In this document: positions 9,473-19,056 of the stretch, piece after piece
Layout of the letters: every line of letters begins with the position of its first letter
Position numbering within the stretch: the first letter of the stretch is position 1
NCBI GenBank assembly: GCA_000310025.1
Contig: FN649739.1
Span: 655,510 to 719,509 of the forward strand
Reading direction: 5' to 3'
DNA from: Ectocarpus siliculosus
Taxonomy: Eukaryota > Sar > Phaeophyceae > Ectocarpales > Ectocarpaceae
DNA: 64,000 bases
Position numbers and translations under genes: made by a program
The notes under the pieces: generated by a model
Database searches by the model: none
What the model saw: only the letters and a program-made list of their open reading frames with translations
Told to the model about the DNA's origin: nothing

Positions 9473-10493
9473 CAGCAAATCCTTGCCTGACAAACACCAA
9501 GTTCGGAGCAACGGAGCGCTGGCGAGATGCGAGATGGACCGAAGAGTTTAAGAAGGCACGTCTGTTGGTTCTAATTTCTAATTTTTGGTTCTGGAAGCTG
9601 ATTGGGCGCAAGGGCTCCCTCTCTCACTCTGCTCGGGCGCATATCCCCGTCTCCCTCCTCTCTCCTTACCTCTTCTCCGTCTCCTCCCTCCCTTTCGCCG
9701 GTCACCAACAAAGTCGACTGCCCGTCCCGCGCCCAACACCCGATTACAACGTGAGTCCTGTTTCTCGCGTACTCGTGCCTCATCTACACATGTACTGCGA
9801 CAGCCGTCAATACCAACCCCGATGAACCGGCAGGCTCTGGCTAACCCTATCCAATTGCAGAGTTTCCTGCATCTTTGGTTCTGCCGATATCTACCGCCAC
9901 TGCGCTCCTTCCTGCTGTTACTCCCTGTGCTACTGCTGCTGCACTCTCATGTAGTGTTGCTGGAAAACGGGCCATGTACAGCAGCGACTCGGACACAACG
10001 AAAATTCAAACTTGTTAGATTGCTCCGGCGGATCATCAATCACCAGTTGTGGTTCAAATGAGGTTGCATGGCATCTTTCTGTCTGGCAGTAGTATGGACT
10101 TGTTTGCAGCATGTGGTGCTCCAGACGCTGTGTGTGCTATGCTCCAAACTCTCTGTGTGTTATCCTCTGAATGAAGTACGGGGTTGCACGTGTAGTCGAT
10201 AGCGGGAGAGCCAAAGCGACACGTGTTCGCGAAACCTTCCTTGCCAAAAAAACTCGCCAATTGTTCCACAAAAAGAAATCGGCAAAAGAAATCGGCACAG
10301 CAACGATACCCTTGAGTGGTGACTTCAGATTGTCCGCGTAGGCACCACGCAGCGATAGGGTATCTTGTCCAGAAACGCAGGCTGATCATTTCCTCCGACC
10401 TGCCGACGGAGGAATGCAAAGAGTTTCGCTGCTTTGTTACAAGTCTAAGCTGGCGTTTACCGTTGATCTCTCCATTTATTTCTCCTTCTTTCT

Positions 10494-10520
10494 TTATCTC
10501 TCTCTCTCTCTCTCTCTCTG
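10494..10520 (+). repeat. CT dinucleotide repeat
   Basis: An uninterrupted TCTCTC run. The corresponding place in copy B (50788-50915) is a longer, imperfect CT/CCCT-rich tract. Confidence 0.85.
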
Positions 10521-10796
10521 TGATACATTCACAAACGCATCAACTCCATCATCAATCATGTGCATTGCTGCTCCGCCCGACTATGATGTGGCCTCTGGAG
10601 GGGCGGAAGTGTACTCGTCCAGGACGAAGAGCGCCTCTGACCTGTTTGATGGATGTTTCCCACGATTGATCAGAAGGGGATCCTTCTCCTTGCCTTCGTC
10701 CAACACATTTTCAACAGATCGCACTGTCACCCGTTTTGCCCGCATTGCCGACTTTGTCGACGAGTTTAGAATTATTCTGAGCAACATCAGCACGGT

Positions 10797-10869
10797 CCTC
10801 TCCTGGAAACGGGAGAATGAGGGTGCTTGCCTGTGCTCTGGCAATCTGGGCGACTGGCGTAGCCAACGG
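10797..10869 (+). CDS. Possible early exon of the first LRR gene (cysteine-rich end)
   Basis: A frame reading NEGACLCSGNLGDWRSQ ends at a good donor (AACG|GTGAGC) in phase 2, the phase the downstream LRR exons need. The paralogous block has the matching YEGVCLCAGTLGDWRSE and the same donor at 51259/51260. The CxC pattern resembles the end of a small disulphide domain. The acceptor (CATCAG at 10796) is not conserved in the other copy, so the left border is uncertain. Confidence 0.28.
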
Positions 10870-11164
10870 TGAGCATTGGAAGACTAAGAGTGTACTTCGA
10901 GCATGAGCGTAAGACACGCCCAAACTGGGAACCGGGCCCAACCTAAATAAAACAATTTTTTGGTGCGACCGGAAGAATAATACACAAACCATACCCCGTA
11001 CCGCATTCCGACCAATCACATGTCGATTTTGGAGGACATCGTGTAGGACGGAGACAGATGATTGGCTGACGGTCACGCCGCCGAGGGGAAATCCCCCGAA
11101 AGACGTAGCACGCCAGCAGCACGTGCACATGTAGACAAAACACGAGACAACCAGCAGCAGCACA

Positions 11165-11745
11165 CGAGACTATTGTAGGCCAAGGGGAGCCAAAGAAATC
11201 ATAGGAGGGGTCGGGTGCGACCATCAGAGTCCGTTGCTTGCTGTCAGCAGCACAACAAGCGAGGGAGGCGACACAGGTTAATCTGCTGTTTGTCTCATCT
11301 ATCTGCAGGCCGATCTTTGAGCTTCCAACACAGATGCACCCCCAAAACAGAGACGAAAAGACATACACACTGCTGCAGGCCAAGGGCGGCCAAAGGAGCA
11401 CATCGCACGAGGCGTCGAGAGCGATTATTGAAGCCCGTTGCCTGCTGCTAGCAGCGTATTAGCGAGGGAAGCAAGTGCACACAAGTCATACAATTCGCGG
11501 TCTGTCTTCGTTGTCGGCATGTCGATCTTTTCCTCCACAACAAACGCACCCCAAAACAACTCAAAACAGAGAGACAATGAGACGTGCACACTGCTGTAGG
11601 CCAAGGGCGACCAAATACACACATCGTAGGAGATGTCGGGGGAGGTTTTTTAGCCCGTTGTCTGTTGTTACAAAATTGTAGGAACGTAAGCGAGGGAATA
11701 AAGTAGTGCACATCCACACAGCAGCAGAGCAGCGGCAGGAAGGAA
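11165..11745 (+). repeat. ~200-220-bp tandem repeats (three units)
   Basis: TGTAGGCCAAGGG(C/G)(A/G)(G/A)CCAAA or its variant occurs at about 11173, 11375 and 11595. Each is followed by a GGAGG(C/G)GTCG-like phrase, GCCCGTTG(C/T)CTG(C/T)TG and a GAGGGA(A/G)G motif. Two units of the same family are at 51587 and 51789 in copy B (202-bp period). Confidence 0.75.
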
Positions 11746-12060
11746 GCAACTGATTGATTGATGAGGGCTTCATTAACACCAAACAGCACTCTCACTCGTC
11801 CCCGCGCTGCTACACATCTTGCATATGCGTCTGACTGCTGGTGTTGGGTGATGCGTGAGCGTGTGCAGTGGCAGTGGTGGCCTCAGTGTGCTGGCGTAGG
11901 CTCCATCCATATGTATCTACACGCCTGTTTGCCTCTCTCTCTCCGCCCCTTCTTTTTCGCGCTTCGCGCGAAATACAATTTTTATTTTGGATACCTATGT
12001 ATGGGAGGTTATCCCAAAACCGTATACCCTGGGCTTGGCTGAAAAACCTAGGCAGGAAAC

Positions 12061-12640
12061 TACTCCGGTCCGGTGCGATAAATATCCAACTACTGTGCGG
12101 AACAAACGAATGTCCGTGTGCACCCTGTAACTATATTCAATATTTCATTATACTATCGGATTCTCCACTCGCCGCAGGCCTAGGCGCTCCTTGCATACAC
12201 ACGGTTTCCCCGGGATTTCGCGTTTCCCTTTTTTATCACTCGCGAAACTCATGACCTCCCTCTCCCATTCGACGTCCATGTTCCAAAAGGAATCAATTCG
12301 TGCCTGGACCCCCAACATGAAAGCTACCAGTGCGCGTCGGGCGCGACGTACATGTGAGCACAACAATGCACAGGCGAACCTTGGCGTTTCGGACCTCTGT
12401 ATAAAGAGGTACACATTTGTTGGTACGTCCCATGGAGCGAGAGAAGCATGTAACGAAGAGTGAGGAATAGCGCTCCAATTTCCACGTAGGCTGCACCTCT
12501 GATAGTGGAGGTGCCGACTTGTCTTTTCAACTGGGGTCAACCCCTGCTTCCCGACGTGTCCGTCGGACACGTTTTTCTCCACTCTGCCTTTTATTACATG
12601 GTTCACGTCACGTTCGTCCCACCACGGCCCGAGCGAACAG
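12061..12640 (+). other. Region between the 5' block and the first recognised exon
   Basis: No exon could be supported. At the equivalent place in the second array an F-type cap exon occurs (52365-52428), but no F-like sequence was found here. The stretch includes an imperfect inverted pair, GTGTCCGTCGGACAC, near 12558. Confidence 0.4.
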
Positions 12641-15600
12641 TACACTGACGGAAGACTCCTGTGGAGATGGGTTGACTGACTCGGACGTAGATGACGTGGC
12701 GGCGTGCTTCGACAACACAGGACGGACCTCGGTCACCAAGATGTGAGGAGCGTCTGGGATATGGCACACTCTTCACGTAAATAGCCATCTGTTGTAGGTG
12801 ACGTATTCTTCGTCGCGAGTCCCCGCAGGCAGAGTATGTCGATGCAGAAGGTTCGGTGCTAAGTTCAGGAATCAAGATGTCAGCGTAGGATATTTTCAAC
12901 TGCTCGGAACCAGCCCAGGGGTTTCAGGGCTTCAGACGTTTCCGGCGGCTGCTAGATATCCTGCACAAACTCATATTCCCGAGGGATTTTTTCACACACA
13001 GCACACACCTTACCCGCGCAGGACTTGCAGTCGAGTGGACAAGAAGAATGGTTGCAGTAGGCTAGTGGTTTGATCATCAAATACCCATTGTTGACACTTA
13101 CCCTCACTGCCAGCCCAACGAGGGCTACCGCAAACGGAAACGTATTCGCTAATGTGGAACTTGTGTTTTGTGATCGCTGACGGTACACGTGGTGTTCCGG
13201 TGTCGCAGGTGTCGCAAAATGACTTTGTAGGGTGCCTCTTCGTGACCAACCATATGTTGCCGTTGATTTCCACATTTCTTGGGATGCGCACCTTCATCAC
13301 TCCCCGATTCTCCGTCTGCTCTATGCGGTATTAATCAGCGATCTGAGTGGCAACCAGCTCGCTTCGCTTCCAGCGGGGCTTTTCAACGGTCTGGATGCAC
13401 TGCAAGAAATGTAAGCTGTGTACCGCCTCGTGTTCCTTGCTTTCTGTGCAAATCATTCACCTGAGCTACACAACTCGACCTGCTTGGTCGAGAGTACAAA
13501 GCTCCATCGGCGAGAGCACCAATAATTGTGGGTGGGGGGCACCCGTGCAGTGGGCTAATGGTATGACAGTCAAATGCACGTTCTTGTTTCACAAGCTCAT
13601 TCCCGGCACAACGGGAGCTACCCCAACGCGAAAGCTTTCGTTGATGTGAAAGGTGTGCGTAGTGTTCGCTGACAGTTCACGTACTCTTCTGATGTCGCAA
13701 TAGCTTGTTTGGGTGCCTCTTGGTGACAGACAATATCTTGCCGTTGATTACCACATGTTTTCTGGATGCTCACCGTCATCCCTCCCTGTTGTGCGTTTAC
13801 TGTGTGGTTCAAATCAGATATCTGAGTTCCAACCAGCTCGCCTCCCTTCCCGTGGGGCTTTTCAACGGTCTGGATGCGCTGCTATCAATGTGAGTTGTGT
13901 CACACCTTGGTTCCTTTCGGTGCAACTCATCTACCTGAACTACACAACGCAACCCGTTTGTTCTAGAGTATCGATCTCCATCCACCAGAGTCCCGCATCG
14001 TGTGGTCGAGAAGCACTCTTGCAGCAGGCTAGTGATCTGACCGTCAAACGTCCGTTGTTGTTTCCCACGCTCATTGCCCGCACGGCGGGAGCTACCGCAG
14101 CGCGAAAAGCTGAGTTGGCGATCGCTGACGGTTCTCGTGCTGTTCCGTTGTCGCACCAGCTTCGTAGGTTGCCTCATAGTGACAAAATATTGAAACCATC
14201 TTTTCTGAACACGCACCGTCGTCCTTCCCCCTTTTCCTTTGCTCTGGACCGCGCAAACCAGCCTTTTGCATGACAACCAGCTCGCTTCGCTCCCCGCGGG
14301 ACTTTTGGACGGTCTGGATTCGCTTGTATTTCTGTGAGTTGTGGTATGGCTTGTCTTCCTCTCGGTGCAACTCATCCACCTGAGGTACAGAACGCAAGCA
14401 ATGTTGTTCGACGGTGTTGAATTCCATCGGCGAGACCACTCAATAGTGCTGACGGCGAGAACACCTGAGGTAGGGTAGTCGTTGACTGTCAGATCCCGTC
14501 TGTGTAACCTACGCTCACCCTCCGCACATTCGGAGCTTCCGCAACGTGAAAGGCTTTTGCTGGCGTGTATCTTATATTTGGTGATCGCTGATGGTTCGCG
14601 CCCTGCTCACGCTTTTTGGGGCGACTCTTGGTGACACACGCACTGTGTTGCCGTTGATTCCCATCTATTCGTATCGCAAACCGTCGTCCCTCCCCGTCTT
14701 TTATCTGATTGGTGCGGCACAAATCAGCTCTCTGTATGGCAACCAGCTCACTTCGCTCCCGGCGGGACTTTTCAACGGGCCGGATGGACTGCAATCTCTG
14801 TGAGTTGTGTGGCGCTTCGTCTTCCTCTCGGTTCAACTCATCCACCCTAGCAACGTGTCCATCGGTGAGATCACCACATAGAGTGGACAAGAAGAGCGCC
14901 TGCGATTGGCTAGTGGTTGGTCGTCGACTATCCGTTTTTCCTACCGACGTCCACTCCCCGGACCACGGGATCTACCACAACGTGAAAACCGTTCGCTGAT
15001 GCAGGGCGTGTTTCGGGTGATCGCCATCGTTTTATATGGTGTTCTGATGTCGCATCAACTTTGAACAGTGCCTCTTGGTTATATGTTATGCTGTCTCCAC
15101 GGACTAACGTCTATTCTGAACGCGCACCATCACCCCTCCCCGATTAATCGTCTGATGCGTGCGGCACAATCAGCTATCTGAACGACAACCAGCTCGCTTC
15201 GCTCCCCGCGGGACTTTTCGACGGTCTGGATTCGCTCTCTATTCTGTGAGTTGTGTGGCGCCTTGTCTTCCCCTCGGTGCAACTCATCCACCTGGGCTGC
15301 AGAACCTGTTCGCTCGACGGTATCGAACTCCATGGCTCGAGAAACGCACCGAGGGGACGAGAAGAAGGCTTGCAGTAGGCTAGTGGGATCAACGTCAAAT
15401 TACCGCTCTTGATGGACCACGGGAGTTACCTCTTTGCCGAATGCTTTCGGTGATGCGGAATGCGTGTTTGGGGGTCGCTGACGGCTCACATGCTGTCCCC
15501 GTGTCGCACCAGCGTGGTAGGGCGCCTCGACTCTACAGTAGTGTATTAGCTGAAGAAAGACATTTCGACTGTCTGTGAACATGCAATGAGTACTCGTCTG

Positions 15601-16733
15601 CGATGAAATTTCGTTCGTCTTCTTCTGGCTCGGGCTCTTGCGATTGTCTACAGTAGAGCTGCGCTGGAACGTTCTTCATGCCTATTTCACCGCAACAAAA
15701 CAGTGTTGAAATACATCCCGCCAAGCCCCAGTCAGCGGGGAATGCATGCCCAGAGCGAATAAAGTTCACCTTATTGTCGAGCGTTCGCGTATCAGGCCTG
15801 TGATATGGGTTTACTTCTGAACGTACCACCCCAACGGTTGCTTGTAGCGAGAACAGCGCCTTCTTTCATGGAATAATATTATCACAGTCGTGGCGGCAAC
15901 TGAACGTGATGGGTGGCGAAACGAAGTAAAACACGTGTTAGGTCCCACTGGCTACACCTCTCCGGCATGAATCCCTTCATACCTGGGCGCTATAGTTGAT
16001 TTCATTGGGACTGGCACCTCGTGTCTCGGATTGTAATGTTTCCATATTGGGGCGGGACTGTTATTACGACACCCTCAATCTAACAGATTGAGGCATCATT
16101 TGGCAAGGTGAACCAACTCATTCGTGACGGTCGCGGTGTGTCGTGAATCGTTCGAGCATTGATTGCGTTTGTTGCCTCGCCCTCGCCCAATGTACCTGTC
16201 TCTGACGTTCGTTTGCTTCTCTTTGCTCCATACAGGAATTTGCGGGGGAACGACGGGTTACAGTGCCTACCCTCGTTGACCGGGTGAGCAACCGTCGGTG
16301 GTGCGGCGTCTTTTGAGAAGCTTTTCGTGGCACAAGTCACAGTAGAATATGATACCGTTGTTTCCGTAACGTCATCTGCATATTCATACGGCAACCATGG
16401 AGCGCATTCCTGAGGAGCTAAATGTTGCGCTGGCTACTTCCATGGCCGAGGGTCCGCGGCGCGCCTCGCATCTAGAGGGGCGCCCTCCTGTGTACGGAAT
16501 ATATTCTCCCCGAGGATATGATAGATTTCCGCAAGCGAAGCTGATGTCGGCTTGTAGTATTGAGTAAAGCTAGCAAGCTTTGTCTTGCGGACTTGCCATG
16601 GACAGGAGGTCAAACGTCCTCGCCTCACCTCAAGATGCCCTTCTCTCTTCGCTGCCTTCTCCATGTTTCAGATCACCTGGTCTCACGGACAAGCTGTACC
16701 TCCCAGATGGCTTTGAGGAAGGCGTCATTTGCT
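12641..16733 (+). CDS. Module 1: D cap, five one-LRR exons, C and B caps
   Basis: Exons: D 12641-12742; LRRs 13339-13410, 13818-13889, 14262-14333, 14728-14799, 15174-15245; C 16236-16283; B 16672-16733. LRR exons are exactly 72 bp, phase 2-2, with consensus LxxNQLxSLPAGLFxGLDxLxxL. D reads DSCGDGLTDSDVDDVAACF and then GRTSVTK. It is four residues longer than the other D exons and more diverged (102 versus 90 bp). C (NLRGNDGLQCLPSLTG) looks like a final half LRR entering a disulphide cap. B (SPGLTDKLYLPDGFEEG, then CC) is 62 bp, one codon shorter than its relatives. LRR exon spacing of 444-479 bp reflects duplication of whole exon-plus-intron cassettes. Confidence 0.8.
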
Positions 16734-19011
16734 GTGAGAAACGTCAAATAATATCCACTCTCTTACAGCTAGCTTCGGTTGGCAGAAACGTTGATGTTTG
16801 GTAGCAAGAGGTCAACTTACTCCTCTGTGAACACAATAGGTCAGAAATACATTTTGAATATTCCTTTATCTTCGGTTCCTTAGAGGAACATGGTTTGCAC
16901 GGTAACGCAGCGAGGGAGCACTGCCGAGTCCAGTCAGTACATCAGTTCGGCGTACGGGGCGCGGGAGGGTTGAACACGCAGTAGGGAGACCCGTAGGCCC
17001 GGCGTACGAAGCAAGCAGGCGGTTCTCGCCCACGACGTAGAGAAAACAAACCAAAGAAAACCATCATGTCACTAACCGTGCGCAACAAAGGCACTTCCAC
17101 CGGCCACTGTGAGCCACTCGCTGTGGGAACCTTGCGCTTCACGCATCCTTTGTCGGATAATATATTTCATACTCCGGAATGATCCCGCAGCTCCATCGAC
17201 GCCGCCTACCATTGCCCGTCGGTCCTGTATGGCACGGTGTGACCGACACCGCAGCATTCAACGGGCACGGCCGATTCCGGTACAAGTATGATTTTCCGCA
17301 TGGGTGGGTCACGATGAGTCGTTGCGCACTCCTGGGCACCGTACGTGATGTTTGAAATTGATCATGATACTGACTCTGTCGTTCCGCTCTCCTGCGTCTC
17401 CTTGACAAGATCCTCCTCTACTGCTGTTATTGCCTTTCACAGCCTGTCCTTCTCTAGGGGACGATGGGGCATGCGAATCTGACGAATCATGCACTCCTGG
17501 CACGGATGGCTACATCTGCAGCACCAGTAAGTGGGTAGCAATCCTGCAGATAGCAATGCCGGTTGAGGCGGGGAGTGTTGCGGAAAGCCTCTGCGCCATG
17601 ATGCACAAACCGACTGGGCGGGTTGTCCGGGACCGCTAATATCAACACCAATATCCCACTTTCGCTCGTACACACCCCTTTGGTTGACCTTTCAACAGGC
17701 ACTTCTAGGATCCATTCGTTTCATGAAATCGGAGCAACCGCAGCCTCGAGCTCGTCGTGTTGAACAACCTCAAGTTTCACTGACACGAGATAATTCCGTA
17801 TTCCTACCTCCCTCCACACCGCACGGTTGGTGTTGTCTTTGGTGGCGACGCCAGCAAGGAACTCGTGCTTCGACCCAGAGTATGACCTCTACGGATGCGA
17901 GCCTGGCAGCACCCAAATGTGAGATCACGGCATGATAGGTGCCCCATGAGCTTTTGTAGAGTCATGGAGAGGTTGATCCACAGCAGTCGAATGGGAAGGC
18001 CGTGTGTTGCAAAATACTGGTACAGGTGATTGGATATGTGGGAATGCATCAAAGTCGTGGTAACCACCACACACAAATCCGAAGGCAGGAACCTTCCCCT
18101 TCAGCACTTCCTGGTAGCATCATCGCTTGAAGTGATTACCGGCCATCTTCCCGATGCCAAAGCTTTGCAGTTAGTGAAACACTCATCCGGCCCTACATGA
18201 ATCGTGCGAGATATTCCGCTGAACTTCCGCTCTTCCACAGCGATCTCGATAACTGCGGAATCGGGGACGAAGATTTGGAGGACCTCCGGGAATGCTTCGA
18301 AAACGTCGGACGCGCATCGGTCACATACATGTAAGGCTTGGCGTGTTATAACTGTGATAACATCTTCCTCTACGAACCTAGCCTGGGGATGCTGTCCATC
18401 ACCGTCAAGGCGTAGCTATTCGGCGGCATGCACCACCACCTGAGTCGCTTTTCCGTTGGCGATCTCTCATCCGCTCTCCGCCCATACAGCGCAATGAATT
18501 CGAACAGTTTGACGGAGCTGCCGGGAGGTGAAAACGGGCTTTTCGCTGGGTTCGAGAGCCTAAAAACTTTGTAAGTGGCTGTTGCCCGGACTCGTCGAAT
18601 AGGTCGTCAGCGGGAGTGGCATGGTTTCCAGAAGGAACGCCGTCTTTGTTCCATCGCCCCCAGTACCCCGGCCTAGCAATGGCGACAACGGGATCGGTGG
18701 TATATTTGCCGCAATGCACGATCAATGGATCATCGAATCATCTTTCGATATTCGGTTGCCGAGAATTATGCTTTCTGCATTGTTTAGAGCTGTAAGTACT
18801 ACCAGCCCCGCAAGTCGATCGGACATCATCGCGGGTGGCATGAAATTGACATGCCAGTCAACACCTCCATTGTCGTTGTTGCGTGAAATATCTTGATCTA
18901 CGCCACGTGTGCTGTTCCACTGTTTTCAGAGGGCTCGTTCAAAATAACATCAAGACGCTGTATGCGGACAGCTTCGAAGGCCTGGGGGGGTCACTGACTT
19001 CGCTGTGAGTG

Positions 19012-19056
<45 letters not shown>

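Larger units (their letters stand above)
6320..9477 (+). mobile_element. Non-autonomous LTR retrotransposon with 5-bp target-site duplication
   Basis: Two 300-bp direct repeats (6325-6624 and 9173-9472) begin TGTTAG and end CCAACA. They differ at one base that I can see (TTCAATGAG versus TTCGATGAG). The host pentamer CAGCA lies immediately outside both ends (6320-6324 and 9473-9477). A purine-rich G6 tract directly precedes the right LTR. The 2.55-kb interior has only short unrelated frames and no gag, protease, RT or integrase motif, so the element would need enzymes from an autonomous relative (TRIM/LARD-like). One mismatch in 300 bp implies recent insertion. The primer-binding site was not recognised. 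Confidence 0.93.
9515..12060 (+). repeat. Dispersed ~2.5-kb block, copy A (probable 5' region of the first LRR gene)
   Basis: This block is collinear with 49215-52275. Shared landmarks include TTTTTGGTTCTGGA...GCTGATTGG (9589 / 49290), AAAGTCGACTGCCCGTCCC (9711 / 49400), CATCTTTGGTTCTGCC or its variant (9870 / 49550), a CT-rich run followed by GATACATT...ACAAACGCATCAACTCCATC, and a CTGGGCGACTGGCGTAGC segment (10845 / 51239). Both copies end in a TTTTTCGCGCTTCG palindrome-like stretch and CCTGGGCTTGGCT or its variant. Each copy is directly followed by the first exons of an LRR array, so I infer that it holds promoter, leader and early exons. It could instead be a transposon carried along by the duplication. 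Confidence 0.6.

Noticed and set aside
9585-10061. Leu-rich plus-strand frame as a signal peptide or membrane exon
   Set aside because: The frame is not conserved in the paralogous block at 49290-49700, where the same DNA reads differently.
11165-11745. Regularly spaced repeats resembling a CRISPR array
   Set aside because: Units are 200-220 bp and diverged, and the genome is clearly eukaryotic; they are ordinary tandem repeats.
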